Shown here: in pieces, positions 34,985 to 44,859 of the stretch
Position numbering within the stretch: the stretch's first letter is position 1
Layout: every line of letters begins with the position of its first letter
NCBI RefSeq assembly: GCF_042466415.1
Contig: NZ_JAXHCH010000002.1
Coordinates: 2,418,001-2,482,000 of the forward strand
Length of the DNA stretch: 64,000 nucleotides
Source of the DNA: Albirhodobacter sp042466415
GTDB taxonomy: Bacteria > Pseudomonadota > Alphaproteobacteria > Rhodobacterales > Rhodobacteraceae
Reading direction: 5' to 3'
The notes under the pieces: generated by a model
Databases searched by the model: none
Told to the model about the DNA's origin: nothing
What the model saw: the letters and a program-made list of their open reading frames with translations, nothing else
Program-made: the position numbers and the translations under genes

Positions 34985-37900
34985 ATGGCATCCTATCAAG
35001 CTCGGCAACGCGATCCCCTTTTGGATCAAGATACGCAAGCGGTATTGGAACGGCGGGGAAAAGAACTCCTTGGCACCGGTTTCATCGTCGCGGGTTTGAT
35101 GGCGGCTTTGATGCTGATGAGCTATTCTCCAGAAGACCCGAGCTGGATGGCGGCGGGCTCCGGGGAGGTGCAGAATTACCTCGGTCGCTTCGGTGCGATG
35201 ATCGCCTCACCCCTGATCGGAATTTTGGGCCTCGGGGCGTGGATGCTGCCCGTCGGTTTGTTGATTTGGGGGGTGCGTTTTATCACCCATCGCGGCGAAG
35301 AACTTTGGGGCGCGCGCGCCGTTTTCTTGCCTATGGGGATTGTCGTCGCGGCTGTTCACGGCGCGTTGATGGAGCCTTCGAGCGACTGGAATGCCGCCTT
35401 CGGAATGGGGGGACGCCTTGGGGATATGATCGCGGGCTCGCTTTTGGGTATCGCTCCTGTCGGCGGGTCTGGCGGTTTGCAGGTGTTGGCGACGATCTTC
35501 ATCGTTCCAACGGCGCTCGCGTGTCTTTTCGTGTTCGGATTTACCCGCGATGAGTTGCGGATGATCTGGGCGTGGATTCGTTACGGCGCCATTTCATGCT
35601 ATGCGATGGTGCTTGGCCTGATCGGTCAAGGCGCGCAAATGTCGGTGCAGGTCGCGCGGACTGCGCAAGATCGTGCCCGCGAACGCCGTGCCCGCGCAGC
35701 GGAGCAGGCGGCCGAGATGGCGGCTTGGGAAGCGCAACAGGCGGCATGGGCACAGACCCAAGCGGATTACGCCCCTGCGCCAACCAATCGTGCGCCTCGG
35801 GCGCAAGCGGCCCAAGCCTATTCGCACGATTCCTACCAGCAAGGGCCTGATTTCGCGCAGCCCGACTTCCGCGAGCAGACAGCATATCAGGCGCAATGGT
35901 CCGATCCGCACGATGGCGGTTATGCCCCTGCGGCAGATACTTTCGAGCAACCGCAGGCCGACCGCCCAAGCTTTATGTCACGTATCAAGCGTGCGGTCGT
36001 TGAGCCCGATGCTTGGGAGTCGATTGAGCACGAGCTTGTTGAGCCTAATGATGCATGGGCCAATGAGGAGTTCGCGGCACCGGATCAAGACCGCATCAGC
36101 GCGCGGATCGCTGACGCCGTAAAGACCCGCGCGATGCAGGCGGCTGAACGTCGGGTTGAGCCTGTTCTGACCGCACCTGCAGCGCCGCAGGTCGATGAGA
36201 CTTACGGATATGAGGAAGTTTACACGGCCCCACCTGCGCGTCCGGAGCCTGTCATGAGCGCGCCGGCGTCTGTGCTGTCTGCGGTGGCGGCGCGTCTGGC
36301 ACGTGGTCCAAAACCCGTTGAGAAACCCGTTTTGCGGGCCGAGCCCCCTGTCCGTGCACAACCTCGGTTTATGCCAGGTGTGGCGGCGCGAGCGAGTGCG
36401 CCGCAAGATGCGTTTGCCGCGCAATCCGCGCCCGTCACGGCTGCTGCGAGCACAGCCAGCGTTGCGCCGAAAATGCGTGCAGCCGCACCAGCGGTCAACG
36501 AGATAGCGGCAATGCCCCCGCGTATCGATTGGGAAGAAGACGCGGTGAATTGGGAGCCTGAGGTTACCGCTGCACAAGCGCTCGCCGCTGCTGACCGATA
36601 CCAAGCCTACGACGCCGCAACAGAAACCGCGTTCGTGGCGGAAGATTTCGATGATCGCCTCGCGACCGATTATGCCGATGACTACGATGCTGCCGCATAT
36701 GATGATCCCTACTTGCCGGATCGTAGCGCGGAGACGCACTCAAGCCTTCACGCGCAAGACAGCTTTGATAATGCCTCCCCCTACGTCGAGGATGAGGACG
36801 ACATCGATGCGCAAATTGCGGCGGCTCGTCCGGCCCTAAACCGCGTTGTCATTCCAACCGCGGAACCCAAACGCGCGGTTGTGCAGCACGCCATCAAAAA
36901 ACCTGTCGCGCCCAGCAAGCAGGCGATGAGCGAAGCGCAGCCCGCTCTGCGATTCGAGCCCGCGCGCCATGCCGCCTATGAGATGCCGCCGTTGGGCCTC
37001 TTGATGAACCCTGCGAGCATCTCGCGTCATCAGCTGTCGGATGAGGCGCTCGAAGAAAACGCGCGGATGCTGGAAACAGTTCTGGATGATTACGGTGTGA
37101 AGGGTGAGATCGTCTCTGTGCGACCGGGCCCCGTCGTTACGATGTATGAGCTGGAGCCCGCGCCGGGTCTGAAAGCGAGCCGCGTGATTGGGCTGGCGGA
37201 TGATATCGCGCGGTCGATGTCGGCTTTGTCGGCGCGGGTGTCGACCGTGCCGGGACGTTCGGTGATCGGGATCGAACTGCCGAATGAACATCGCGAGAAG
37301 GTTGTTCTGCGCGAGATCCTCTCGGCCCGTGACTTTGGCGACAGCGCGATGAAGCTGCCGCTGGCATTGGGTAAGGATATTTCGGGCGAGCCGATCGTCG
37401 CAAACCTTGCGAAAATGCCGCATCTTCTCATCGCGGGGACGACAGGTTCGGGGAAATCTGTTGCGATTAATACGATGATCTTGAGCTTGCTCTACAAGCT
37501 CTCCCCGGAAGAATGCCGGATGATCATGATCGACCCTAAAATGCTGGAACTCTCCGTTTATGACGGGATTCCGCATTTGCTTTCACCCGTGGTGACGGAC
37601 CCTAAGAAGGCGGTTGTTGCGCTGAAATGGGTCGTGGGCGAGATGGAAGAACGGTATCGCAAAATGTCCAAAATGGGCGTGCGCAATATCGAAGGCTATA
37701 ACGGCCGCGTTAAAGAGGCGATGGCGAAGGGCGAACTGTTTAAACGCACAGTCCAGACTGGTTTCGACGAGGAGACTGGCGAGCCTATCTTCGAGACGGA
37801 TGAATTCCAGCCGACGCCGATTCCCTACATCGTGGTGATCGTCGACGAGATGGCGGATTTGATGATGGTTGCCGGCAAAGAGATCGAAGCCTGCATCCAA

Positions 37901-38485
37901 CGTCTTGCCCAAATGGCGCGCGCATCGGGCATCCACTTGATCATGGCGACGCAGCGCCCGTCCGTGGATGTTATCACCGGCACGATCAAAGCCAACTTCC
38001 CGACGCGAATCTCCTTCCAAGTGACCTCAAAAATCGACAGCCGGACGATCTTGGGCGAAATGGGCGCAGAGCAACTGCTCGGCATGGGGGACATGCTTTA
38101 TATGGGCAGCGGATCGCGCGTGACGCGGATCCACGGGCCGTTCGTGTCAGATGAAGAAGTCGAAGAAATCGTAACCCATCTCAAGAGCTTCGGGCCGCCT
38201 GAGTATATGTCAGGTGTGGTAGAGGGGCCCGAAGGGGAAGCTGCGACGGATATTGACGCGGTCTTGGGCCTGAATACCAGCGGCGACGATGCGGAAAATG
38301 CCCTTTACGACACGGCGGTCGCCATCGTCGCGAAGGACCGCAAATGCTCGACCTCCTACATCCAGCGCAAGCTCGGCATCGGTTACAACAAAGCAGCGCG
38401 CCTTGTTGAGCAGATGGAGGACCAAGGTATCGTATCGGCGGCAAACCATGTTGGTAAGCGCGAGATCCTCGTTGCCGAACGCTAA
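34985..38485 (+). CDS. ftsK: DNA translocase FtsK
   Basis: Septum-anchored dsDNA pump that clears chromosome termini and activates XerCD recombination. The 1166-residue protein has four membrane helices (about 30-185), a ~450-residue Ala/Pro/Glu/Gln-rich linker, the alpha/beta motor with Walker [14 protein letters not shown] (near 818) and Walker [14 protein letters not shown], and the gamma winged helix ending in [20 protein letters not shown] (KOPS reader). The start is ATG 34985, preceded by AGGTTCAGGACA; GTG 34970 overlaps dapC and is less likely. Long linkers are normal in FtsK but of variable sequence. Confidence 0.97.
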   Translation: MASYQARQRDPLLDQDTQAVLERRGKELLGTGFIVAGLMAALMLMSYSPEDPSWMAAGSGEVQNYLGRFGAMIASPLIGILGLGAWMLPVGLLIWGVRFITHRGEELWGARAVFLPMGIVVAAVHGALMEPSSDWNAAFGMGGRLGDMIAGSLLGIAPVGGSGGLQVLATIFIVPTALACLFVFGFTRDELRMIWAWIRYGAISCYAMVLGLIGQGAQMSVQVARTAQDRARERRARAAEQAAEMAAWEAQQAAWAQTQADYAPAPTNRAPRAQAAQAYSHDSYQQGPDFAQPDFREQTAYQAQWSDPHDGGYAPAADTFEQPQADRPSFMSRIKRAVVEPDAWESIEHELVEPNDAWANEEFAAPDQDRISARIADAVKTRAMQAAERRVEPVLTAPAAPQVDETYGYEEVYTAPPARPEPVMSAPASVLSAVAARLARGPKPVEKPVLRAEPPVRAQPRFMPGVAARASAPQDAFAAQSAPVTAAASTASVAPKMRAAAPAVNEIAAMPPRIDWEEDAVNWEPEVTAAQALAAADRYQAYDAATETAFVAEDFDDRLATDYADDYDAAAYDDPYLPDRSAETHSSLHAQDSFDNASPYVEDEDDIDAQIAAARPALNRVVIPTAEPKRAVVQHAIKKPVAPSKQAMSEAQPALRFEPARHAAYEMPPLGLLMNPASISRHQLSDEALEENARMLETVLDDYGVKGEIVSVRPGPVVTMYELEPAPGLKASRVIGLADDIARSMSALSARVSTVPGRSVIGIELPNEHREKVVLREILSARDFGDSAMKLPLALGKDISGEPIVANLAKMPHLLIAGTTGSGKSVAINTMILSLLYKLSPEECRMIMIDPKMLELSVYDGIPHLLSPVVTDPKKAVVALKWVVGEMEERYRKMSKMGVRNIEGYNGRVKEAMAKGELFKRTVQTGFDEETGEPIFETDEFQPTPIPYIVVIVDEMADLMMVAGKEIEACIQRLAQMARASGIHLIMATQRPSVDVITGTIKANFPTRISFQVTSKIDSRTILGEMGAEQLLGMGDMLYMGSGSRVTRIHGPFVSDEEVEEIVTHLKSFGPPEYMSGVVEGPEGEAATDIDAVLGLNTSGDDAENALYDTAVAIVAKDRKCSTSYIQRKLGIGYNKAARLVEQMEDQGIVSAANHVGKREILVAER

Positions 38486-38524
38486 AGCGCCGAGGGATTG
38501 CCCCGCTCTAAACTGTGAACTGCG

Positions 38525-38555
38525 CCCCGCCGGAAGTGATCCGGCGGGGCTTTTC
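38525..38555 (+). terminator. ftsK terminator
   Basis: CCCCGCCGGA (38525-38534) and TCCGGCGGGG (38540-38549) pair around a five-base loop and are followed by CTTTTCTATTT, 40 bases after the ftsK stop. Confidence 0.9.
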
Positions 38556-38584
38556 TATTTCCTGAACTGAGTTAGATTAAAGCT

Positions 38585-39184
38585 ATGAAAATATTACGCT
38601 TCGCTCTCGCCCCGCTTCTTGCGCTTTCTCTTGCGGCTCCGGCTTTTGCCGAGAAAATTCCGCTCGGAGAATTGTCGCGTTATATCAATAGCCTGCAAAC
38701 GGTCGAATCTGATTTCACACAGGTGAATGCGGATGGCACGATTGCGACGGGCAAAATGTATATGCGTCGTCCGGGGCGCGTGCGCTTCGAATATGCGCCG
38801 CCCGATCGCACCTTGGTTATGGCAGGCGAGGGGCAAGTCGCCATCTTCGACCCGAAATCGAACCAATCGCCAGAACAATATCCTCTCTCGCGCACGCCGC
38901 TTAAGCTGATTCTTGCGAATAACGTAGACTTGTCGCAGGCGAGGATGGTCGTCGCGCATGGAGAGGATGGCAATTCGACATTCGTCACCGCGCAGGATCC
39001 GGAGCATCCCGAATACGGTACCATCCAAATGGTGTTCACTGCCGCCCCAACGGAGCTGCGCCAATGGGTGATCACAGATGATGCGGGCGGTAAAACGACA
39101 GTGATCTTGGGCGATTTGAATAAGGGCGTATCGCTCAACGCGTCGTTGTTCTCATTGCAAAGCGAAATCGCGAAACGAAATTGA
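38585..39184 (+). CDS. lolA: Outer-membrane lipoprotein carrier LolA
   Basis: Periplasmic chaperone that takes outer-membrane lipoproteins from LolCDE to the outer membrane. The 199-residue product has a signal peptide ending PAFA near residue 22, then the LolA beta-barrel half with TVESDFTQVNADGTIATGKM and RRPGRVRFEY, the conserved entry region around the hydrophobic cavity. The short form without LolB is usual in alphaproteobacteria. It lies downstream of ftsK, a classic order, but behind ftsK's terminator, so it needs its own promoter in the 30 bases or within ftsK. Confidence 0.93.
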   Translation: MKILRFALAPLLALSLAAPAFAEKIPLGELSRYINSLQTVESDFTQVNADGTIATGKMYMRRPGRVRFEYAPPDRTLVMAGEGQVAIFDPKSNQSPEQYPLSRTPLKLILANNVDLSQARMVVAHGEDGNSTFVTAQDPEHPEYGTIQMVFTAAPTELRQWVITDDAGGKTTVILGDLNKGVSLNASLFSLQSEIAKRN

Positions 39185-39208
39185 CGGAATGAACACCGCA
39201 ATAAAAAG

Positions 39209-39236
39209 GCCGCCCAGTGTTCGGGCGGCATTTTTA
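39209..39236. terminator. Bidirectional terminator between lolA and the convergent lipoprotein gene
   Basis: GCCGCCC (39209-39215) and GGGCGGC (39223-39229) pair around a seven-base loop, with AAAAA before and ATTTTT after, so it can serve both converging genes. Confidence 0.9.
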
Positions 39237-39255
39237 TTTGTTCAATGGAAGGCTG

Positions 39256-39834
39256 TTAGCCCTTTCCGCAGGCGATCATCTGCGAGCGATATGTCAGCGC
39301 GCGCGCGCCAACTTTATCGGCCACAGCGAGCAGCCAGCCTTTTGAATTGTAGCTCCCGCGCGAATAGCCGGCGCGACCCTCATGATACGCAAGATACTGG
39401 TTGCGCGCGTCGTTCAGAGGAATGCCCAAACGTGTCGTGGTCTCGCGCATATACCAGCCCATGAAATCGGTCGCGTCATTGATATCGTCGCGATCGGCGC
39501 CGAAGCTTCTGGTCTCGCGCTTGTATTCATCCCAAGTGTTGTCCAGCGCCTGCGCGTACCCGTAAGCCGAGCTTTGACGGCCCATCGGAATAACGCCGAG
39601 CACGTATTTATGCGGCGTGCGGGCATCTCCCACGAATTTGGATTCTTGGTGGATTGTCGCCATCTGCACCGAAACCGGCACGCCCCATTTGCTTTCGACG
39701 CGCTTCATCGCGCGGAAATATTGGGGGCGCTCTTTGATAATCTCGCACGCGTTATCGAGATTGCGGGGCGGTTTGCTTGGGCCACCGCATGACGCGATCA
39801 GCAGCACCAGTGCTAATTTGAAATACTTGCTCAT
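39256..39834 (-). CDS. Lysozyme-like (lytic transglycosylase-type) lipoprotein
   Basis: A 192-residue lipoprotein with lipobox IASC and acylated C16, then a lysozyme-like domain: WGVPVSVQMATIHQESKF with candidate catalytic E64, SSAYGYAQALDNTW (the GxxQ-type SLT motif) and YLAYHEGRAGY (the AYN-like motif). It probably cleaves the glycan strand of peptidoglycan from the inner face of the outer membrane or from the inner membrane. Many alphaproteobacteria call it a 'transglycosylase SLT domain' protein. Convergent with lolA; activity is inferred. Confidence 0.85.
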   Translation of the reverse strand: MSKYFKLALVLLIASCGGPSKPPRNLDNACEIIKERPQYFRAMKRVESKWGVPVSVQMATIHQESKFVGDARTPHKYVLGVIPMGRQSSAYGYAQALDNTWDEYKRETRSFGADRDDINDATDFMGWYMRETTTRLGIPLNDARNQYLAYHEGRAGYSRGSYNSKGWLLAVADKVGARALTYRSQMIACGKG

Positions 39835-40048
39835 TTCTGCCTCGATCTGACGGCACGCGCTGGCACCATTCCTTATTTTTAAGCCAATTTAGACTAAAAA
39901 ATTGAAACGCGAAACGGGGCAGCTCAAGAAATGGAGATTTTCGTCTACACGAAAAGGTCAGTAACAGTTTGTTTCCGGCAATTTTCAGGCTCCCCCATGG
40001 ACAGCCGCGCATGACAGGATTATCTCAGAGGGCATGAGGGATACATCT

Positions 40049-40375
40049 ATGCATACGTCGCGGGCTAAATATCATCTTGGCCAAGTTGTTCGCCACCGGA
40101 AGCACCCCTTCCGCGGTGTGGTTTTTGACGTCGATGCGATGTTTTCGAACACTGACGAGTGGTATGAGGCGATTCCGGAGGATAGCCGCCCTTCGAAAGA
40201 CCAACCGTTCTATCACCTCTTGGCGGAGAATGACTCCAGCTTCTACGTCGCGTATGTCTCCGAGCAGAATCTGGTCGCAGATTACTCCGGAGAGCCTGTC
40301 GACCATCCCGATCTTGAAGATCTCTTCGGAGCGTTCGAGGACGGTGTTTACCCGCTTCAGATCAACTTGAACTAA
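40049..40375 (+). CDS. hspQ: Heat shock protein HspQ
   Basis: Small stress protein of 108 residues (YccV/HspQ family) that in E. coli and Yersinia acts as a degradation enhancer for Lon and binds hemimethylated DNA. The body matches closely: AKYHLGQVVRHRKHPFRGVV, DEWYEAIPEDSRPSKDQPFY and HLLAENDSSFYVAYVSEQNL. ATG 40049 follows GAGGG; the ATG five codons earlier has its site only two bases away. A CCCCCAT element at 39992 resembles the -10 of a heat-shock promoter, but no convincing -35 is seen. Confidence 0.92.
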   Translation: MHTSRAKYHLGQVVRHRKHPFRGVVFDVDAMFSNTDEWYEAIPEDSRPSKDQPFYHLLAENDSSFYVAYVSEQNLVADYSGEPVDHPDLEDLFGAFEDGVYPLQINLN

Positions 40376-40858
40376 TTAGTTCACTGCCCCAATCGGTAGC
40401 CTGAACGCGAGAAGATTTTGTTCCCCCTCTCGGCGGTAGCCCAAATCTTCCGCGAGATCTCTAATCAAGAACCATCCGAATCCACCCTCCGGCAGATCCA
40501 GCGGGCGGGGTCGCGGCAGTGCGGCAATGTCGCGCAGCAAGTGATCTTCGGGCAGTGCGATCCCGTCATCGCTGACCGAGCACGAGAGGCCACGCTGATC
40601 ACGCACGATGGAGAGATCGATCGTCCCGCGATCGCGCCCCCGGTAGCTATGTTCGACAATGTTGTTCATGATTTCCGCGAGCACCAGTTCCAGCGTTCCG
40701 GCTTCGTCAATCGAGAGTTGTCGCGCGAAGCGATCCACCGCGGACTGTAGCGCGTCACGCACCTCCAAGGCTTCCGCGCGAAACCGAAGGTTGAAGATAT
40801 GGACCCCGAGGCGGGTATCGCTTGCTGAATGGTGAGGCGCCTTTGAGTTAGCCAGCAT
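40376..40858 (-). CDS. Anti-sigma regulatory ATPase/kinase (RsbW/SpoIIAB-like)
   Basis: GHKL ATPase domain of 160 residues of the RsbW/SpoIIAB type, which phosphorylates a STAS partner and may bind a sigma factor. N-box LVLAEIMNNIVEHSY keeps the ATP-coordinating Asn; G1 is VSDDGIALPE and G2 GGFGWFLIRDLAEDLGY. It lies next to, and overlaps by 11 bases, the STAS gene, so it likely phosphorylates that protein's Ser. No sigma factor or PP2C phosphatase is visible nearby. It meets hspQ tail to tail with no gap. Confidence 0.86.
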   Translation of the reverse strand: MLANSKAPHHSASDTRLGVHIFNLRFRAEALEVRDALQSAVDRFARQLSIDEAGTLELVLAEIMNNIVEHSYRGRDRGTIDLSIVRDQRGLSCSVSDDGIALPEDHLLRDIAALPRPRPLDLPEGGFGWFLIRDLAEDLGYRREGEQNLLAFRLPIGAVN

Positions 40859-41183
40859 TGCGGATTCCTTCGCCGATGGCGGCAGCGTGGATGGTAAAAA
40901 CGGTATCCATACGCGTCAGATGAAACACCTTGCGGACATTCGGTGTCAGCCCGGCCAGCTCAAGTTTTCTTGGTGCGAGGGCTTTCATGACGGCGACAAT
41001 TGCGCCAAGGCCGGAGCTATCGAGAAAGGCGACCTGCGAGAGTTCTAAAATTACGCGAGGCGCGGGTTGCGCCGTGATCTCGCGCATTTGGTCTTTGAAA
41101 TGGATCGCGACGGCCGCATCAAGACGGTCTTCGCCGACATGGACGACTAGCGCCCCATCTAGGGCATCAGCAAAGAGATTCAT
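40848..41183 (-). CDS. STAS-domain anti-sigma-factor antagonist
   Basis: A 111-residue STAS protein of the SpoIIAA/RsbV type. The phosphorylatable serine is in FLDSSGLGAIVA (about residues 57-68). The protein is the usual substrate of an RsbW-like kinase, which follows with an 11-base overlap. In the dephosphorylated form such proteins sequester the kinase and free its sigma factor or other partner. GGAG precedes ATG 41183. It is divergent from rluA across 192 bases. Confidence 0.88.
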   Translation of the reverse strand: MNLFADALDGALVVHVGEDRLDAAVAIHFKDQMREITAQPAPRVILELSQVAFLDSSGLGAIVAVMKALAPRKLELAGLTPNVRKVFHLTRMDTVFTIHAAAIGEGIRNAG

Positions 41184-41375
41184 TCTTGTGCTCCAATCAA
41201 GGTTGCGACTTTCCCCGACCGTAAAACGAATTGCTTACCAATCCGTATCCATCGGACGCAAAACCGCATTTCTGACTTTAGGGAAGGGCGCTACGGCCCT
41301 ATCGGGGATGCCCTTCGCTTGCATCGGCACTGCTGGGCGCTTGACGCAAGGCGACGCAACGGGCAATGGCATGAC

Positions 41376-42026
41376 ATGACGAATTACACCTATGCCCCGC
41401 CAAACGACCCGCCGCAGATCCTCCATGCCGATGGTGAGATCTTGCTTGTTGATAAGCAAGCGGGGTTGCTCTCAGTTCCCGGGAAGGGGCCTGAGAAGGC
41501 GGATTGTTTGATCAACCGCCTTCGTGAGATCTATCCAACTGTACTTTTGGTTCACCGGCTCGATACGGATACGTCCGGCGTGATGGTCTTTGCTATGACA
41601 CCGAACGCGCAACGCCATCTCGGCCTGCAATTCGAAAACCGCCAGACCTCCAAAACCTATCAGGCAAGACTTTGGGGGGAGGTCACGCCCGATGCGGGGC
41701 GCGTGGATCTTCCTCTTTGCGTCGATTGGCCGAACCGGCCACGCCAGCATGTGAATTTTGAAAAGGGTCGCTCGGCGCAAACTGATTGGGAGGTCATGGC
41801 CCGCGACAACGGCACGACGCGGATGCGGTTGATGCCGATCACAGGTCGAAGCCATCAATTGCGCGTGCACATGATGGAGCTGGGCTATCCAATCCTCGGC
41901 GACCCGCTCTATGCAACGGCTGAGGCACAAGCCTTCCCGCGTCTGATGTTACATGCCGAAACCTTATCTTTCCGGCATCCAGAGGGCGGCGCGAATATGA
42001 CTTTCACCGCCCCCTGTCCGTTTTAA
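41376..42026 (+). CDS. rluA: Dual-specificity tRNA/23S rRNA pseudouridine synthase RluA
   Basis: Isomerises uridine 32 in certain tRNAs and uridine 746 in 23S rRNA in E. coli. The 216-residue size and wording match E. coli RluA closely: VPGKGPEKADCL, catalytic Asp in HRLDTDTSG, VDLPLCVDWPNRPRQHV, PITGRSHQLRVHMMELGYPI and LMLHAETLSF. No S4 RNA-binding domain, as in RluA. ATG 41376 was chosen from homology, since the 19-codon extension is not conserved; a strong ribosome site is lacking for both. The stop is three bases from the convergent dehydrogenase gene. Confidence 0.92.
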   Translation: MTNYTYAPPNDPPQILHADGEILLVDKQAGLLSVPGKGPEKADCLINRLREIYPTVLLVHRLDTDTSGVMVFAMTPNAQRHLGLQFENRQTSKTYQARLWGEVTPDAGRVDLPLCVDWPNRPRQHVNFEKGRSAQTDWEVMARDNGTTRMRLMPITGRSHQLRVHMMELGYPILGDPLYATAEAQAFPRLMLHAETLSFRHPEGGANMTFTAPCPF

Positions 42027-42029
42027 CGC

Positions 42030-43475
42030 TTAGTCGAGATCTTCCGCGTAGCCAGAGATTGAGACGACCTCACAAAACTCCTCGAGGCCGAAAATTCCGC
42101 CCTCACGCGCCCGACCTGATGATTTGATCCCGCCGAAGGGTGCGCCCGCGCCGCGGCTCTGGCCGTTGAGTTCAATCATCCCTGCGCGCAAGCTCCGCGC
42201 AAGACGATTCCGACGCGCCGGATCGGCTGTCTGTGCGTAGTTTGTCAGGCCGTAGGGCGTGTCATTGGCCAAGCGCACGGCTTCTTCTTCCGTGTCGAAG
42301 GGCATGATCGCCAGAACGGGGCCGAAAATCTCTTCGCGCCAAACCGTCATATCGGGGGTCACATCAGTGAAGATCGTCGGGCGGACGTAGAAACCACGGT
42401 TGAGGTTCTCGGGTCGTCCGAGCCCCCCTGCAAGCACGGTTGCGCCTTCTTTGATCCCTGTTTCGATCAAGCCTTGAATCTTTTCAAATTGCGACGCGTT
42501 GACCACAGGGCCGATATGCTTGCCGGATTTATTCGGGGCGTCGACGAGGGTTTCCTCAGCAGTCTTTTTCGCGATTTCAACAGCCTGCGTGTAAAATGAG
42601 CGCTCTACTAACATCCGCGTCGGCGCGTTGCACGATTGCCCCGAATTGTTGAAGCAATGCCGCACGCCGCGTTGCACGGCTTGATCGTCGGCATCGGCAA
42701 AGATGAGGTTCGCACCTTTACCACCTAACTCAAGACAAACCCGCTTGAGGGTTTCTGCCGCTGCGATGCTGATTGCGCGGCCCGCGCGGGTTGACCCCGT
42801 GAAGGAAATCATCTCGATCTCTGGATGCGTCGAAAGGTCTGTTCCGACCCCTGCTCCGTCGCCGTTGATCAGGTTAAACACGCCCGCAGGCACACCTGCT
42901 TCGTGCAGGATCTCGGCAAAGAGCATGGAGGAGAGCGGCGATTCCTCTGATGGCTTCAGAATCATTGTGCAGCCCGCGATCAGCGCAGGGATAACCTTCA
43001 GCGTGACCTGGTTCATCGGCCAGTTCCAAGGGGTGATGAGGCCGACGATCCCGATCGGCTCGTAGGCAATCATCGCGCCGGGCGTGCCATCACCGAGCGG
43101 CCGCATGAATTTAAACGCCTTCGCAGCTTCAATGAAATTGCTGATGTGATAGGTTCCGGACTCCGCTTGGGATGTCAGGGCCATGTCAATCGGGGCGCCC
43201 ATTTCGGTACTGATCGCTTCTGCCATCTCGGGCAGGCGTGCCTCGTAAACGCGCAACACCTCCTCAAGAATCGCGATCCGTTTTTCGGGCGGAGTTGCGC
43301 GCCATGCAGGAAGCGCTTCGGACGCGGCCGCTATCGCGCGATCGACATCGGCGCGCGCGCCAAGAGAAATAACCGCGCAAGGCTCCTCGGTCGCGGGATT
43401 GATGACGTTGTGATCCCGTGCGACTGCTGGCTTGCACCAAGCGCCGTCGATGTAAAAGTCTCGTTTGTCGAACAT
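42030..43475 (-). CDS. NAD(P)-dependent aldehyde dehydrogenase
   Basis: Aldehyde dehydrogenase superfamily member of 481 residues oxidising an aldehyde to the acid. Motifs: GLITPWNWPMNQVTLKV, FTGSTRAG (Rossmann), LELGGKGANLIF with catalytic Glu, NNSGQSCNAPTRM with the nucleophilic Cys, and EEIFGPVL. The last region, ELNGQSRGAGAPFGGIKSSG, is common to succinate-semialdehyde or betaine-aldehyde-like branches, so the substrate is unsettled. AGGAGACAC precedes ATG 43475. It is divergent from the peroxiredoxin across 188 bases. Confidence 0.92.
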   Translation of the reverse strand: MFDKRDFYIDGAWCKPAVARDHNVINPATEEPCAVISLGARADVDRAIAAASEALPAWRATPPEKRIAILEEVLRVYEARLPEMAEAISTEMGAPIDMALTSQAESGTYHISNFIEAAKAFKFMRPLGDGTPGAMIAYEPIGIVGLITPWNWPMNQVTLKVIPALIAGCTMILKPSEESPLSSMLFAEILHEAGVPAGVFNLINGDGAGVGTDLSTHPEIEMISFTGSTRAGRAISIAAAETLKRVCLELGGKGANLIFADADDQAVQRGVRHCFNNSGQSCNAPTRMLVERSFYTQAVEIAKKTAEETLVDAPNKSGKHIGPVVNASQFEKIQGLIETGIKEGATVLAGGLGRPENLNRGFYVRPTIFTDVTPDMTVWREEIFGPVLAIMPFDTEEEAVRLANDTPYGLTNYAQTADPARRNRLARSLRAGMIELNGQSRGAGAPFGGIKSSGRAREGGIFGLEEFCEVVSISGYAEDLD

Positions 43476-43663
43476 GAGTGTCTCCTAATTTTGCGGCAGG
43501 GTGTCATTGCTCCCGTCAGGGCGCAAGGGAGTGGATGTCTGGTCACGAAGATGTCTTGGCCGTGAAACTTCTTCCTGAATTCCGAAGCAATGCGCGGTTG
43601 GGGGTGGAACTTCAGTCCGGATCGCTTAAGTTTCACCGCGAAACGATAGCAAAGGAGGCCATG

Positions 43664-44317
43664 ATGGGTCTGCGTATCAACGACACCGCACCGGATTTCA
43701 CCGCAGCATCGACGGCGGGAGAGCTTTCCTTCCACGACTGGATTGGCGATAGCTACGCTATCTTGTTCTCGCACCCGAAGGATTTCACGCCTGTCTGCAC
43801 GACGGAATTTGGCGCGGTCGCGCAATTGGTACCGGAATTCACCAAACGCAACACCAAGGTTCTGGGTGTTTCGGTCGATTCGGTCGAGGAGCATGTGAAA
43901 TGGAAAAACGATATCGCCGCCTTTGCCGGCGCCCCTGCGGATTTCCCGATCATTGACGATACGTCGCTGGCGGTCGCAAAGGCATATGACATGCTGCCTG
44001 CGGATGCCTATCTCCCCGATGGTCGCACACCTGCGCATTCGGCGACGGTTCGTACGGTGTTCATTATCGGTCCGGATAAACGGGTGCGCCTGACGATGAC
44101 CTATCCTATGTCGGTTGGCCGGAACTTCGCAGAAATCCTGCGGGCGCTTGACGCTGTGCGCGCAACCGACGGCGTGCCCTTCGCGACGCCTGCCAACTGG
44201 ATTCCTGGCGAAGACGTGATTCTCGCGCTTTCGGTTTCGACGGAGGACGGCGAGGCGAAATACGGGGCAGTGGATGTGAAACTGCCGTATCTGCGCACGG
44301 TGAAGTTCCAAGGCTGA
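43664..44317 (+). CDS. 1-Cys peroxiredoxin (Prx6 type)
   Basis: Thiol peroxidase of 217 residues that reduces hydrogen peroxide and alkyl hydroperoxides. The peroxidatic Cys is C45 in DFTPVCTTEFG and no resolving Cys pattern follows, placing it in the 1-Cys Prx6 group. The long C-terminal domain ends LPYLRTVKFQG. GGAGG upstream suits the second of two adjacent ATGs (43664, alternative 43661). No OxyR-like gene is adjacent. The leader is divergent with aldehyde dehydrogenase. Confidence 0.92.
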   Translation: MGLRINDTAPDFTAASTAGELSFHDWIGDSYAILFSHPKDFTPVCTTEFGAVAQLVPEFTKRNTKVLGVSVDSVEEHVKWKNDIAAFAGAPADFPIIDDTSLAVAKAYDMLPADAYLPDGRTPAHSATVRTVFIIGPDKRVRLTMTYPMSVGRNFAEILRALDAVRATDGVPFATPANWIPGEDVILALSVSTEDGEAKYGAVDVKLPYLRTVKFQG

Positions 44318-44348
44318 CAAGCTGTTCGACCTTTGGAATGCAATGAGA

Positions 44349-44376
44349 GGCTCCGGTTCCGTCCGGAGCCTTTTGC
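44349..44376 (+). terminator. Peroxiredoxin terminator
   Basis: GGCTCCGG (44349-44356) and CCGGAGCC (44363-44370) pair around a six-base loop and are followed by TTTTGCG. Confidence 0.88.
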
Positions 44377-44551
44377 GTTTGTCGAGGCGGTGCGGGGGTT
44401 AATGGTGCGGGCGTTAATCTCCGAGTAAGGAGCTATGCGTTTTCTGCAATGCGGCAATATCGGAACAGCGATTGTGCAAGCGCAGCAAAAGCCCCATGTT
44501 AGCGTCAACGGCAAAGGGAATGGGCCCGCTGCCACTGTAAGGAGAGACCAA

Positions 44552-44770
44552 ATGGCTCTTATGACCACTGCATCCATGCACCGCAACGGCGGCTTGTTCT
44601 CTGCGCTTTCCGCTTTCTTCCTGAACATCGCTGATAAACGTGCGCGTTTCTTCGAGTACCGCCGTGTGCTCGCAGAGCTCAACACGATGTCCGATCGTGA
44701 GCTCGCCGATGTCGGTATCTCGCGTCACTCGGTGCGCGATCTCGCATGGGAAGCCGCCTACAAGGCATAA
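44552..44770 (+). CDS. DUF1127 small protein
   Basis: A 72-residue basic protein with the DUF1127 block FEYRRVLAELNTMSDRELADVGISRHSVRDLA in residues 34-65, the family's core. In Rhodobacter such proteins bind RNA and affect small-RNA and stress responses, so a regulatory role is likely. ATG 44552 is preceded by TAAGGAGAGACCAA. The same frame is open from another ATG at 44435, also after AAGGAG, giving a possible 39-residue extension. It ends in a strong terminator. I do not see the CCUCCUCCC-type small RNAs that follow some Rhodobacter DUF1127 genes. Confidence 0.87.
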   Translation: MALMTTASMHRNGGLFSALSAFFLNIADKRARFFEYRRVLAELNTMSDRELADVGISRHSVRDLAWEAAYKA

Positions 44771-44795
44771 GCACAGACCACTTTCTTAAGACTCC

Positions 44796-44820
44796 AAAGG
44801 GCCCCTCGGGCCCTTTTTTA
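44796..44820 (+). terminator. DUF1127 gene terminator
   Basis: AAAGGGCCC (44796-44804) and GGGCCCTTT (44808-44816) form a nine-base-pair stem with a three-base loop, followed by more T. Confidence 0.92.
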
Positions 44821-44859
44821 TTCTGCGTAGACGGTCTCACCAAGGTCTGCCGGATATGA

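Noticed and set aside
39980..40010. Heat-shock promoter before hspQ
   Set aside because: CCCCCAT is present but no CTTGAA-like -35 lies at the right distance.
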